NCBI GenBank assembly: GCA_036426205.1
Contig: CM071573.1
Location: forward strand, 40,276,606-40,340,605
DNA: 64,000 nucleotides
Source: Ascaphus truei
Taxonomy: Eukaryota > Chordata > Amphibia > Anura > Ascaphidae
Reading direction: 5' to 3'
Part shown: piece by piece, positions 13,101 through 22,250 of the stretch
How positions within the stretch are numbered: the first letter of the stretch is position 1
Layout: every line of letters begins with the position of its first letter
Made by a program: the position numbers and the translations under genes
The notes under the pieces: model-generated
The model's database searches: none
The model's input: only the letters and a program-made list of their open reading frames with translations
Told to the model about the DNA's origin: nothing

Positions 13101-16100
13101 TTGCTCCTGCTTCCCGCTCTCCGCTCCCTTCTGGGTCCTGCGCCTCATCGTGGATTCCCGCCAGCATGGGGATCATCGCCATCTTGAGCGTGGGGATGCC
13201 ACCACGAGGAAGGTAGGCCAAAAGTTTATACATTGTTTTTGCAGCTGTATCGTCCGGTGACTCTTGTGGAACGCTTCCGAGGGTCTTTAAATACTGCGAT
13301 ATGTGTTTCAGAGCTCCGCTTTCAGGGGGTGAGGGTTTGTTTGGGGGGCTACCCCGGTGGGGTCGGGGGGTACTTTCTCTGGCAGTTCAACTGGCTTTTC
13401 CAACTAAAGCCATAACTTTAACTTGGTAGTGTATTTCTTTTATTATTTGTGTATTATGCCTCCTCCGTGGCCCTCTTCTCCCTGGGGGACCTCGGACGCT
13501 GCTCCCACGTGGGCTCCGGGAGTTGGCTGGCAGGCTCCCCGGCTGCCGGGGCTTCTCCCAAGCCTAGTTTGTGCAGAAAGGCTTGCCCTTCCTCTGCCTC
13601 CCTCAGCGTGTACGCTTTCCCGCCTCTGACTACCTGCAGACCGAAGGGGAAGGTCCACCTGTACCTTACCCCCTTGTCTCTCAGGATTTTTGTTATTGGC
13701 ACCAAGGTTCTGCGGTGGGCCAGCGTTGCGGGGGATAGGTCCTGAAAGATGGACATCCTCGTGCCCTCATGTTCCACTACCGGTAGTGGCCTGGTCTTAT
13801 GTATAACGGCCTCCTTTGTACGATAGTGGTGCAACCGTAGCACAATATCTCTGGGCTGTTCATTTAGGAGCGGTTTGGCTCTTAGGGCTCTGTGGCACCT
13901 ATCCATTACCAGGCGATCCTTGGGGACCTCAGGGAGCAGCGCTGTCAGCCATTGTGAGATGAACTCATCACAGTCCAGGACAGTTTCGGGGACCCCTCTG
14001 ATCCGGAGGTTATTGCGCCTGTCCCTATTCTCTGTGTCTTCCTGGCGCTCCCGCAATTCGTTTATTTGCTCTTGCAGGCCTGTGTACCTCCTGTCCTGCT
14101 TCTTGTACGCTTTAATCAATTGGTCCATCTTAGTTTACAGGGTGTTTGTCCGTTCCCCCAGGCCTGACACCTCTCTCTTCAGGTCTTTGATCTCAGCCTG
14201 GAATAGGGTTTTGAGGTTGTTCCAGAGCTTATCTATATCGCACTGTCTCACCGGCCTCTGTGTCAAGTTGTCCCGCTCCTCTCCTTCGTCGTCCGGCTCC
14301 GTCTCTGAGGCTGCATTTGATTGGTTGCTTTGGGGGCTTTTCTGGACATCCTGCGCTCGTTGGTGAATGCATATCAGAGACTGTTTGGTATTTGGTAGGT
14401 TTATTAGGTTTCAGCTTGCTTTGTTTCTTAAGCGAGGCACGGAGCTCCTAATCTATGCGACCATGCTCCTTGCCCTCGCGCATGCGCCTCCCAAACCTGA
14501 CTTTTTAATGATGCACACTAATAGGAAAGTCCGTTATAGTATGCGTGTTACAATTTGTGTAACTTTTATTAATGCATTCCTTGAATCTTAAAATGATGCT
14601 AATGGAGCAAAGTTGCTACATTTCTCCTAATCTACTTAATAATGCAGCAATCCACTCTACTTGCTGGAATATATATTTACTATTGTGGATTCCATTTGTT
14701 CCTGTCAGTATTGATGCAAATTATTTGGAGTCTTGTACTCTGGAGATATCATTTTATAAACATTTATAAAACGGGAATTGCAAATTCTCACATTATGCAA
14801 ACAGAAGCAAACCCGATTGTCAAATCATAAACAGGTGAACTGAAAACACAGCAAAAATAACATGTTAGATAATTGCATTGCTGTAAAAACAAGGAACCGT
14901 TACATTTATTCATACAAAACAAATCGGGCAAGAGGAAATGCCCCTTAAAGGAGCAATACAATCCAGTGATTGTTTCCCCCAAATTTTTTATTTTAACATA
15001 GGATTGAAGCAGGGGGTCTCGGAGCTGAAACATAGGTTTTGCGGGGCCCAAGCTGGCACGCTGGCAGTGGGGCCACCCTGGTAAAAAAAAAAGGGGGGGA
15101 CTTACCTAGACCAGCAGCCCTCTTCCAGCAGCTCCGGTGTCATGATCTCACATTGACGTGGCAATGGGACATCACAGCATCATGTGATATCACATTGCCA
15201 CGGCGAAGCAACGTCATACTGTATGACGCTGTGTTGTAACGTTGACATGGCAATGCGACACTGCAAGAGGCAACCCGCTGCAGAGAAGAAGCATCTTCCA
15301 CACACAATCCCCCCACACCCACTACTGTCGGTCCGGGGGCCCCCGCATTCCTCCAGCTCCCCCCTCCAATTGGGGGAAAGGTGAATCCCGGCACTGATGG
15401 GAGGGAGAGGAGGTAGAGGAGGGAGCGGGGGGCCCAAAGTGGCCGTCGTGCTCGCCTTGTCCTAAGGATGGCCTTGCGGGGACCCCCTACTTCCAGAGAT
15501 ACAAACCTCTGAAGGGAGTGCCAGTATCCCTCTGCTTTTTAAAGCTCCCGCATCACATGGGCCAATAGGAAGATGCACTGATGATGTCACGGCTTGCTAT
15601 TGGCCCGCAGGGCTTTGGAGCTTTGAAAAGCGGCCATTACATGAACCCTGCTAGCCGAGCAGAGCGGCTACCAGCGCCTACTACAGACGTTTGCATCTCC
15701 AGAAGCAGGGGGTCCACAGAGCTGAAATTAATGGGGGTTCAGCTCCAGATTGTTGGTAAGTTGGCAAAATGGGCACACTTTTTTACCAAATCCTCCTCAT
15801 TCACTAACTGTGGCAAAAAGGGTTCTCCTATCTCTAGAGACAGCACCACAATGTAAACACTGTTTTAGAACTCTTGCTCTTGTAAGTAGCCAGTGGTCAG
15901 AAAAAAATTTGCTGTAAAAAGCCAGCAAGAAGAGCCCCTGCCGCGCACTCATGCACAAGGGTTCAGGCCTATCAATGCATATTCTCTGCAGCAGGCTGCA
16001 GGTCTCCCAGGCTGCAGTGTGATTAAGAAGTGTTCATAGTCATGGCTCAGATTCATAGGAAACACAAAAGCAGGGACTATTTCTAGAATGTTATTTTACC

Positions 16101-19100
16101 GAAAGAATGTCTACAAAATAGGCCACTTCTGCTCCCACGACACGGACATTGTTTGCAGCTTGTGTAAACTGGGTGCGAGATCCACCACTCCAGTCCACAG
16201 CGATACAATTGACATCTTCCACTTTGAGCAAAACCTGGGAGAACACAGAAAGATTAAATATTGTGGTGTTTAAGGTTGCACTAACTGATAAGGTCAATAC
16301 AATCTCTGCCAGGGAGGTCGGAAATGCATCACAACCTACTTTGGCAGTGAAAAGGTTAAAGGATCAATGACTATTATAGGATAAACTTATTATAGCAAAA
16401 AACAGCAGCATTTTTTAGCCCAATATATATGTATATGAATATATACAGTGTTCGACAAACCTACTGTCGCGGCCGAGTTTATTCTTACCTTTACCCGGTC
16501 TCGGCCGCGACAGTAACCGGGCGCGCGCCGGGTTGTCCCGTGCGCGCGCCGAAGCCTCGGAGGAGCGGTCCTCCGATCGGGGCTTCCCTCTCTTCTCTCC
16601 GGGTCCGCGGGGTCCCCTGGAACCCCCCACTGCCGTCCCCCACATCGCGGGACACCAGGGCTCCCTCGGGGAGCCCTGGGCACGCGTGCATGGGGCGCAG
16701 GCACCCGATGAAGCGTGACCGCGCACACGCCGAGGGGATTTGGCTAGCAAGCCGGGACATCTCCCGGCTTGCGGAACTAGCCAGCTAGCAATAAAACGTG
16801 TCGCCAGTGTATACATTTGCACGCCCCCCGGGCGAGTGGATTTAACAACCTGGCGAGCTGATATTGGCCCAAGCAGCACACGTGTGGTACTAGGTGGCGA
16901 GTAGATTTTTTGTTTGGCGAGTAGATTTTTTGGTGATTTGTCGACCACTGAATATATATATATATACTGTAAATATATATTCAAAGTGACAAATGAAGCT
17001 GATATAGACATTTCCACTAACTATATACTGTAGAGCAATATCCACAGGAAATCGAGCTTCTTATTCGCATACTGTAGGGCATTCACATACTATAGAAAAT
17101 ATATATGTTCTTAGTAGCACATAGTAAGCTTTAGGTATGTTAGGAACCTATAGATCAGGGGTGGCCAAAGCCAGTCCTCAAGGGCTACCAACCGGTCATG
17201 TTTTCAGGATATCCCTGCTTCAGCACAAGTGGTGCAGTCTTCGAGCCAGGAAGCAGGGATATCCTGAAAATATGACCTGTTGGTAGCCCTTGAGGACTGG
17301 CGTTGGCTACCCCTGATTTATTAAATATATTAATATAATAACATAAAATGTGTCATCTAGTACAAGGGTAGTCACCCCCGCTATAGATTCTTCATCAGCA
17401 AAGACATTTAGGGACCTACAGTATATAAAAAATTAGATTGTGCTGTTACTTTTCTTGAGTCAGGTTCCTTTGACTATATCTGTGTGTGAGCGTCTCTGGC
17501 ACTTAAGATGTTTATGAAACCTCCAACACATTTCTAAACTTTATAGGGGGGGGGGGGGGGGGAAAGATCACGTTCTTCATACCTTGCACATGTCTGTCAC
17601 CCAGACCTCCTCACCACTGTTGATAAAACCATGAATAACGAAGCGTGTCTTTCTGCTGGTACGGAAATAGGATGAGGAGATAGTGGATGGAGTTATGGCG
17701 CTAATAACCTGTTGGAAAAGAAGCAGAATTAAAGGGACAATCCCAAAAAGATGTCTCTTAACTATGTTTTCTTACCAGAAGGGGGTCATTAAAAAGAAGC
17801 GGTACAGTTGTTAAAGCAGCAGTCCAAACTGCCAATAAAAAAAAATTATTCAAACTTTAATAGGTGCAACAATACAATCTACACACTGACAAGTAATAAG
17901 CTAAATTGCTGATCGATCCGTTCTCCTGTGATCGATTAGTGAAGATTTGGCTCAGGCGTTCACTAAATGCAGCAGAACAGGACCAAAGATGCAAAGTTCT
18001 GTGGGGAAGATCATGTGACCAGGCAGTCACTTGATACAATTGGTGCACTGCTAGAGAGAGGGCAGGGTCAAAAAGGGGTGTGCCAGAGCCTGTTTCAGAG
18101 GAGGAGGAAGATGTGACTTTGTAAATGGTTGCTATAGAGACAAAAATGCGTCTTACATTATAATACATTAAAAATGTAATTCACAGTTGTTTAAAAAAAA
18201 TGCTAGAAGTATTTTCTCATAGTACAGAACTGATTTATTTAAAAAAAAAAAAAAAACACCTGTAGCATATTGCTTGGTCGGAAATGAAAAGGAAAGATCC
18301 GGTGCGACAGCAAACAGCCAAATGACGTTAAATCCACAGTTGAATGCAGTAGCTTTATTGGTATGGACACACACAGGTAAAAACATATTGCTTGGTCAGC
18401 AGCTTTAAAATAACAGTTTTCTTAAAGTTTGTAGCCATTAAGGTTATATGTAACGGTTTGGGGACAAGAATTCATATAACTCATCAATAGCAACAGGTCA
18501 CTTTATAATAAGATCAGTAGAATCAACCTCAAAAAAACTTGGTTGGAATTTAACAATTCTATACTAATTGAGAACCCCAAAGTATCTCCCCCAAAAATGC
18601 ATGGAACAGATTTTTACGGCTATCTCTGGGGGCAATTGCAGAAAACTTTTTAATAAAGTATCTTACATTTGATGTGAAAAGGAGGGATTTATCTCAGCCA
18701 TTCAGAATATTTTATGCAGATCAGGAGTGAAAGATAACAGCCTTGTTATGTGTCATGGTTCAGTCCTCACTAACTCATCCTGTGGGTTCATGAAACCGCC
18801 CAACGCCAGTACAGACACAGCATTTTGGCACATGAGTGCTATGAGATACATATTTCAAATTCAATGAATTATCAATATTGTTTTTATACCTTGATCCACA
18901 GCTCCAATGATATAATGAATAATAGCCAAGCAGATACATGTAACATATAATTAGCTTATTTTGCATTGCTTTGTACGACTCTCACCTGGAAGCTGTTCTG
19001 ATTGCTTCTGGTGTAAAGTAGGAAACGTGTGTTAATCTTCTCTGGTGTCCATGGTAATTTTGCAATGGGCCTTTCTATGGTACCAGACCATGGTTTGACA

Positions 19101-20529
19101 TCTGAAAAGCAGCCAATTCTGCTGTAGCAAACCTCTCCTCCTATAAAACAAATCATGGTGTTGGAATTGTCCTAAGTGACTGGCGGTTGCAGTGTACTGG
19201 ATGGCATTTGTAATACTTAATCAATATGGAGCCCTGAACAGACTATGACAGATTTAACCTTTCTACTTATGAACCGCATTTACTCGCATACAATTTACAT
19301 TGATAAATATGATACAGTAAATAATGGGATCTTTTTGTGGCCCTGTGACAGGGTGAAGTCAGGTACTAATAGTTATACCTGGGAAACATAAATCTGAGTC
19401 CTTTATCCAGCACTCAGAAGGTTAATCCAGGAAGAATGGTTGGGCTATCAGGAAGTAAGCAGAGACAGCTGACAACCCCCTTTCATAAGGAATGTAATGC
19501 TTGTGGAAGGTGGCTGTCTCAGACAGCAGAGCTGTCCTATGCAAGCTGCTAGCCAGATGGATTTTCAACCCTCTCTCTAAAACACAGTAAAAACTTTAAT
19601 ATTGTTTCCTGTGTAATATTGTTTCCTGTGTTATATACTAAAAGGTTGGGAACTGGAGATAGCCAGCCAGCCTGATAGATAGGGCTTGGATTGTTAGTAA
19701 GTTCTCCCAAGGTGAAGTAGGTGTTATTTTGCTGCAATGTTTCCTGTGGATGTTGTATTGCCTTAAAGGGACAGTGTGCCCAAATGTTTAGTTCTGCTGT
19801 GGAGAAATAAAACCACTTAACATTTGCTTTAACCTGAAACTACACGTGTGGACTATTGTCTGACCTCGCCTACAGGCCGTCCTGCCACTGGCCCTCTAGA
19901 TTTATGTTAAAGACACTTATTAGTCATTCGTCATTGGTTAGCATCTAATTTTTTGTAGCTGTATCAATATGGAAACGGAGCTTCTACCTCTAGTTATTTT
20001 ATTCTCGAATCAGAAATTAATTTGACACCCTTCCATCATAATGAATACTCGCTCAACACCTTGTCTATTCATTTTACAGAAGGGTACCTGTTCTCCACAA
20101 GATATCAGTTGTGAGTATTGTGAGTTGAAGACACAACCTCTTAATCATTGTATGGCTCTGCATCGTGATGTTGCCAGCTCTGGCAGCAGATATACAATAT
20201 ATGTTTGGATTTAGCTTTCTTTTTAGCTAATTCTTTGATTAGCACAGTGACTGTTCTATGGACTTTGCATTGCACGCTGATGCTGCTGGAAAGTTAAATG
20301 CCTTATAAATTATAATTAAAGAAACAAACAAAAACACAAACTAAGTGCATATAAACATATAGAGTATTGTGCATTCTGGTAACACTATGAGACAGTAGAA
20401 TATTACATAAAAGGAGACCATATCAAAAACAGAGTTGGGGGACTTTTTTTTTTTATAAAACACATTAATGAATACTTTACCCTTTACAGCTCCCAGGAAA
20501 AAGAGACCCACCGTCCAGATTACCAACAT
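3205..20529 (-). CDS. Pancreatic triacylglycerol lipase family gene, exons 1-9 (3' end beyond window)
   Basis: This is a secreted lipase of the pancreatic family, which hydrolyses dietary triacylglycerol with a Ser-His-Asp triad. Nine exons joined in order (20481-20529, 18986-19140, 17583-17708, 16100-16234, 7295-7403, 6932-7051, 5536-5655, 4429-4547, 3205-3335) give about 355 residues of an expected ~465. Visible marks are a signal peptide ([17 protein letters not shown]), [10 protein letters not shown], the nucleophile motif [20 protein letters not shown] with the triad Asp, HLDFFPNGG, the Cys-bounded lid, and [13 protein letters not shown] with the triad His. All junctions are GT/AG with matching phase. 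The PLAT domain is absent from the window. LINE-1 lies in the 8.7-kb intron between exons 4 and 5. Exon 9 is disrupted. The ortholog (PNLIP, PNLIPRP1, 2 or 3) cannot be settled by eye. Confidence 0.93.
3700..3912 (+). mobile_element. L2/CR1-like LINE or SINE 3' tail
   Basis: The segment has the widespread vertebrate pattern of gtaagctctcaggagcaggg, then tgttggcgctttacaaat, and ends in a run of TAA-type repeats. A second, more decayed copy lies at 6727-6880. Assignment to the L2/CR1 tail class is from memory of the motif only. Confidence 0.5.
3992..4256. repeat. Minisatellite, ~33-bp unit, about 8 copies
   Basis: The unit gatgagaagaggtgggttgg with a gatcccaca spacer repeats about eight times with small changes. 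Because the unit is close to a multiple of three, long open frames exist on both strands, giving repetitive peptides rich in Ser, Pro and His. These are a side effect of the repeat, not genes. Confidence 0.9.
4429..4547 (-). CDS. Lipase exon 8 (triad His, end of lid)
   Basis: The exon reads [20 protein letters not shown] and continues to YQS; the acceptor is ttttacag and the donor GTAAGTGT. The His in CNH corresponds to the third member of the catalytic triad, and the Cys before it closes the lid loop opened in exon 7. It is 119 nt, entering in phase 1 and leaving in phase 0. Confidence 0.93.
4548..5035. other. Lipase intron 7, left part, nothing recognised
   Basis: A+T-rich intron sequence. 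I see no repeat family, exon or conserved element in it. Confidence 0.5.
5040..5463. mobile_element. Fold-back element with a telomere-like core
   Basis: The ends are inverted repeats: ttttgccgcgaccaagt at about 5044 and its complement at about 5443-5460, with the arms extending less perfectly inward. The core (about 5160-5370) is a degenerate array of TTAGGG-like hexamers (ttaggg, tttagggt, ggttagg). Interstitial telomere-like arrays carried by MITEs are known in Xenopus, and this looks comparable. No transposase is present. Confidence 0.6.
5536..5655 (-). CDS. Lipase exon 7 (start of lid)
   Basis: Acceptor atatttcag, donor GTAAAT, 120 nt, phase 1 to phase 1. The peptide includes [18 protein letters not shown] and MPGCPQNIE, then EDIWNG. 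The Cys in MPGC is the first Cys of the lid loop that covers the active site in pancreatic lipases; the lid continues into exon 8. Confidence 0.95.
5745..6078. mobile_element. Tigger/pogo-like MITE with TACAGGCATACC ends
   Basis: The ends are inverted (tacaggcatac at the left, tacctgta at the right, after gcggggta), bounded by TA. A cleaner copy lies at 47460-47709 and its noisy double at about 39195-39452. The end sequence resembles Tigger/pogo-type elements, which insert at TA. There is no coding capacity. Confidence 0.6.
6385..6660. repeat. Minisatellite, ~70-bp unit, about 4 copies
   Basis: The pyrimidine-rich unit contains tactgcttccccaacacc, then ctccttcacacattacctg, and repeats about four times with substitutions. 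It lies in lipase intron 6. The copies are contiguous, with no spacers between them. Confidence 0.75.
6727..6880 (+). mobile_element. L2/CR1-like tail, second copy
   Basis: The pattern of gattgtaagatcctttgagc with agggccctctttacc, ending ggaatatgttgctgtg and AATAATAA repeats, matches the copy at 3700-3912 but is more diverged. Confidence 0.45.
6932..7051 (-). CDS. Lipase exon 6 (triad Asp)
   Basis: The exon reads [20 protein letters not shown] and then VDVIHTD to IPSLG; acceptor tcataag, donor GTGTGTAT, 120 nt, phase 1 to phase 1. GLDPAEP carries the triad Asp. The inactive relative PNLIPRP1 has changes just after this Asp, and those are not present here. Confidence 0.95.
7166..7212. repeat. 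(ATA)n microsatellite
   Basis: About 15 nearly perfect ATA/TAA units lie in the short intron between lipase exons 5 and 6. Confidence 0.95.
7295..7403 (-). CDS. Lipase exon 5 (nucleophile Ser)
   Basis: The exon reads [20 protein letters not shown] and then [16 protein letters not shown]; acceptor tatcattag, donor GTGAGCAG, 109 nt, phase 0 to phase 1. GHSLG is the nucleophile elbow of the lipase fold. All key residues are intact. Confidence 0.96.
8024..11708 (-). pseudogene. LINE copy 1 ORF2: endonuclease-reverse transcriptase
   Basis: ORF2 starts [18 protein letters not shown], with endonuclease motifs LQETHF, VAGDLN and SWSDHA, then reverse transcriptase motifs [29 protein letters not shown] and YADDVIL, and a C-terminal Cys/His knuckle ([18 protein letters not shown]). 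Frameshifts lie near 11.5 and 9.35 kb, and a CAA codon has become TAA near 8126. Against copy 2 it lacks 54 nt in the endonuclease (near 11098) and 60 nt just before GTRQGC (near 9848); both losses keep the frame but remove conserved residues, so the protein would be inactive. Confidence 0.93.
11701..12234 (-). CDS. Open frame of 177 codons overlapping the ORF2 start, LINE copy 1
   Basis: The frame ends in TAA inside the sequence ATGAGTAA, where ATG is the ORF2 start, so the two overlap by 8 nt. The homologous frame is open in copy 2 (144 codons) and a frame with the same overlap geometry exists in copy 3. A Cys-rich hydrophobic stretch ([15 protein letters not shown]) lies at about residues 117-131. 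I know no family for it. It may be a real third ORF, a re-initiation device, or chance. Confidence 0.35.
   Translation of the reverse strand: MKGGGECKGKGAFNGWRGALAASFELGFNMIQWCLARRGGGEATCFNFRMGRALGRRRGVLEDPSEVLWDKTLGDAGNTPKLPPDGRRGVRAPKGEVLGRKTSSLRRQESPCDKICCVLFLFLCPPVFPCVCIPSCVSVGERVRCIGKKQGRGFRPGPATRDKKSYWQTRRPTRINE
12270..12790. repeat. Pyrimidine-rich tract within the LINE inter-ORF region
   Basis: About 500 nt of plus-strand C/T-rich sequence (purine-rich on the LINE sense strand), matched at 34620-35160 in copy 2. Long plus-strand frames here are composition effects. Confidence 0.6.
12850..13200 (-). promoter_or_regulatory. CpG-rich inter-ORF island with YY1-like, CRE-like and ETS-like motifs, LINE copy 1
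   Basis: YY1-like cores occur at 13003-13014 (ccaagatggcgc), 13053-13066 (ggccgccattttgg) and 13174-13188 (atcgccatcttgag). A perfect TGACGTCA lies at 12958-12965 and several TTCCGG sites are present. The cluster recurs at the same place in copies 2 and 3. An internal promoter for ORF2 is an inference; mammalian L1 carries a YY1 site, but in its 5' UTR. Confidence 0.4.
13454..14349 (-). pseudogene. LINE copy 1 ORF1: L1-type RNA-binding chaperone
   Basis: The frame from 14128 gives 224 residues: a coiled-coil part ([20 protein letters not shown]), the RRM-like core beginning [12 protein letters not shown], and the C-terminal domain through [20 protein letters not shown]. This is the L1 ORF1p architecture, an RNA-binding trimer that packages LINE RNA. 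The N-terminal part extends upstream to an ATG at 14349 but is cut by a TAA just before residue 1 of the open part and by a frameshift. It ends REKRATEEA. Confidence 0.88.
14507..15000. other. Lipase intron 4, between LINE and next repeat
   Basis: A+T-rich intron sequence with no recognised feature. Confidence 0.5.
15000..15740. repeat. Palindromic MITE-like repeat (gcagggggtc family)
   Basis: Inverted segments surround an inner set of cattgcca/tggcaatg hairpins at about 15137-15265; outer parts include gaagcagggggtct near 15006 and agaagcagggggtcc near 15700. The same family forms the palindrome at 55862-56047. The exact ends were not resolved. Confidence 0.45.
15741..16099. other. Lipase intron 4, right part, nothing recognised
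   Basis: No repeat family or exon was recognised in this stretch. Confidence 0.45.
16100..16234 (-). CDS. Lipase exon 4
   Basis: The exon is 45 codons in phase 0: [20 protein letters not shown], then [22 protein letters not shown]. The acceptor is ttctcccag and the donor TCG/GTAAAA. It forms the central beta-sheet part of the alpha/beta hydrolase domain just before the nucleophile elbow of exon 5. Confidence 0.95.
16438..16952. mobile_element. hAT-like MITE with CAGTG ends and 8-bp target duplication
   Basis: The ends are cagtgttcgacaaacc and gatttgtcgaccactg (inverted), each next to aatatata, an 8-bp duplication typical of hAT elements. The inner part is very CpG-rich (16470-16720). A related, reverse-oriented copy lies at about 38170-38560. 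It sits in lipase intron 3. Confidence 0.75.
17156..17315. mobile_element. Palindromic hAT-type MITE (CAGGGGTGGCCAA family)
   Basis: Starts caggggtggccaaagcc and ends ggctacccctg, with both arms holding the ggatatccctgcttc core. It is the same family as the element at 22060-22242. Confidence 0.75.
17546..17562. repeat. G17 homopolymer
   Basis: Seventeen G residues lie 20 nt beyond the donor of lipase exon 3 (a C run in the transcript). The length in the assembly is uncertain. Confidence 0.9.
17583..17708 (-). CDS. Lipase exon 3
   Basis: Forty-two codons in phase 0: [20 protein letters not shown], then [14 protein letters not shown] and WVTDMCK. The acceptor is ttccaacag and the donor AAG/GTATGA. 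The HGF segment forms the oxyanion-hole region of the lipase fold. It is too fragmentary for an open-frame search to show. Confidence 0.93.
17709..18985. other. Lipase intron 2
   Basis: Apart from an A run at 18241-18256, no repeat was recognised. Homology with the second lipase copy begins at about 18885 (matching 48346) and includes the end of this intron. Confidence 0.5.
18986..19140 (-). CDS. Lipase exon 2 (mature N-terminus)
   Basis: 155 nt, phase 1 to phase 0: [20 protein letters not shown], then [20 protein letters not shown] and [10 protein letters not shown]. Acceptor ttttatag, donor CAG/GTGAGA. This is the hallmark N-terminus of mature pancreatic lipases. The second gene copy has FSDDKPW where this one has FSDVKPW. 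Confidence 0.96.
19338..19895. mobile_element. 544-bp insertion with 7-8 bp target duplication, absent from the second lipase copy
   Basis: The segment tggccct is present at 19338-19344 and 19889-19895, and the second copy at about 57630 has it once, giving an empty site. The inserted piece starts gtgacaggg and ends tgccac, a short imperfect inverted repeat. An AATAAA lies near 19807. The class (hAT-like MITE or LTR fragment) is unsure. Confidence 0.6.
20481..20529 (-). CDS. Lipase exon 1, coding part (signal peptide)
   Basis: [16 protein letters not shown] plus one base, then donor G/GTAAAG. The peptide is a classic signal sequence. The sequence just before the ATG (ttgcttctccgtag) looks like a splice acceptor, so the 5' UTR may be in a separate exon, as in human PNLIP. 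The second copy has one change (WSVG). Confidence 0.93.
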
Positions 20530-20629
20530 CTACGGAGAAGCAAAAAAGAATTCAATAGCTAATGTTTCTAAAAGTCATTCCTGTTGCTATTTCAGTGTTA
20601 TATCCAGTGACAATGAAACATTTTAAAAC

Positions 20630-20665
20630 AACCCATTTATAAATCAGGTGAATTCTGTCCATACA
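20630..20665 (-). promoter_or_regulatory. Possible TATA region of lipase copy A
   Basis: On the minus strand, cacctgatttataaatggg lies about 110 nt upstream of the ATG, combining an E-box with a TATAAA. The second copy keeps the TATAAA but not the E-box. It is relevant only if there is no upstream noncoding exon. Confidence 0.2.
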
Positions 20666-21259
20666 ATAAACTTTAGAAATGGCACACCGTGCATAAGAAA
20701 AAAGCAGAGGAAAGTTGTTGTCTTTAAATTGGGCCCTGTGTCCCAAAATGTTAAAAAAAAAATGCATTCTTTAAAACTCTGCCCAATCAATCAAAATTGC
20801 AAGAACAAAAACCCAGAACCTCCCATATACAGTACTGAGAACAATCAGACATGTTTTCATTCACACAGCCATTGATCATAGCCATCTTCAAATTACAGTA
20901 CTTTGAAAACGAACCATTTATGCAATTAACATTTTAAAAACATTTGTATTTTGAGTTGCAACATTTTGTTTGATGACATTACAACCTTACTTCTATTATT
21001 AATATTTGAGGTCTCTTATGTCGGGATACGTTGGAATTCATATCCTTCAACTTGTGTTAGACCATTGGGAAGTATGACAACATTATCTGCATTACTTACA
21101 AAACCCTCTTACTGTACGTGTAGAAATAGATGGATTGGTAAAGATACAGTATCGTGATTGTTCTGGAGCTACATAGCCATGTAACTGCTATAGTGCCTTA
21201 TTGCTAATGGTCGATGGATTAGTGAATCCATTGACATGTCTTTCCATCCATTCCTGATA

Positions 21260-21503
21260 CTGTACAGCACAGGTTCTCAACTCCAGTCCTCAAGACCCCC
21301 CAACAGGTCAGGTTTTAAGGATAATCTCAGCTTCAGCACAGGTGGCTCAATCAGTGCTCAGTCTTTGACTGAGTTACTTATTGAGCCATCTGTGCTGACG
21401 CAGGGTGCCACTGATTGAGCCTCCTGTGCTGAAGCAGGGATATCCTGAAACTTGACCTGTTGGGGGATCTTGAGGACTGGAGTTGAGAACCTATGCTGTA
21501 CAG
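21260..21503. mobile_element. hAT-type MITE with perfect 8-bp target duplication
   Basis: The duplication ctgtacag lies at 21260-21267 and 21496-21503. The element (21268-21495) has inverted ends cacaggttctcaactcc and ggagttgagaacctatg. The right half of the same insertion is still present in lipase copy B (59620-59701), so it predates the duplication. Confidence 0.9.
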
Positions 21504-21603
21504 TATTCCTCCCTGTTCTCTCAGCATGAAGGTGGGTTGTCACTAACCTTTGTCCCAACAGGTGCCAAAGCAGCTGCAGTTTCATGAGGATCTCACCTTC
21601 TAT

Positions 21604-21617
21604 ATATATATATATAT
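21604..21617. repeat. (TA)n microsatellite
   Basis: A short pure TA run within the duplicated upstream flank. Confidence 0.8.
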
Positions 21618-22051
21618 GCTCATAATCTACAGTATACTAGATGGGAGGAGTCAGGCCTTATATGGAATTCATTCTCCTGCATGTTTAAGTATTAAAGAGC
21701 AGAGAGGTGCGAAGTCCAAAATGCATTTGTGAAATTGTAAAGTGTTTTTTTTTCCATTCGATTCCCTACGAAAATGTTTTGCCAACCTTCAAAGGGCAAA
21801 CAATGTCCCCAAATCAGTAAGCTTTCAGCAAAATATTGCCAGTGAGCGACTCATGGAGGTGTGTGCGCCTTATTATACTCCCAGAATTAACCAAATTGAG
21901 TATTTATCCAGCATTTCATTCAAAATCTTACATGTGTTTTATAAATAAATCAGCTGTGTAGTATTAGATGATATTTACTGTATGTTTCCTCCCTCCCCCT
22001 TTTTTTTTTGCCCTATTTAATGATGCTGTAGGTATTAAGCTTCATTGGCTT

Positions 22052-22250
22052 GCTATACCATAGGGGTGGCCAAATCCAGTACTCACGAGCTACCAACTGG
22101 TCAGGTTTTCCAGATATCCCTGCTTCAGCATGGGTGGTGCTGTCTAAGACTGAGCCATTGATTCAGTCACCTGTGCTGAAGCAGGGATATCCAGAAAACC
22201 TGACCTGTTGGAAGCTCTTGAGGACTGGAGTTGGCTACCCCTGCTCTACC
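22052..22250. mobile_element. hAT-type MITE, inserted only in copy A
   Basis: The 8-mers gctatacc (22052-22059) and gctctacc (22243-22250) flank an inverted-end element (aggggtggccaaatcc ... ggctacccct). Copy B has gctctacc only once at about 60240, the empty site. The insertion therefore followed the duplication. Confidence 0.85.

Larger units (their letters stand above)
7610..14506 (-). mobile_element. Tx1-like L1 LINE, copy 1, near full length, with target duplication
   Basis: A 15-bp target duplication (caaacctgacttttt) lies at 7610-7624 and 14492-14506, so the whole 6.87 kb between is one insertion into lipase intron 4. On the minus strand the order is a short 5' UTR, ORF1 (14349-13454), an inter-ORF region, an additional open frame (12234-11701), ORF2 (11708 to about 8024) and a 3' UTR ending in AATAAA-like sequence and a short A tail. 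ORF1 has nonsense damage and ORF2 at least two frameshifts and a stop. It belongs to the same subfamily as copy 2. Confidence 0.93.
19900..22060. repeat. Segmental duplication block A (matches about 57.65-60.25 kb)
   Basis: Exon 1 and both flanks of the lipase gene align closely with the block at 57650-60250, including gcttcattggcttgct at the right edge. Copy B lacks about 690 nt (equivalent of 20718-21400) and has an extra LTR-like insertion. Copy A has a MITE at the right edge. Confidence 0.85.

Noticed and set aside
13875..14366. Plus-strand frame of 163 codons (and 9090-9485, 11169-11579, 36229-36828, 49214-49633)
   Set aside because: These are antisense shadows of the LINE ORF1 and ORF2 reading frames.
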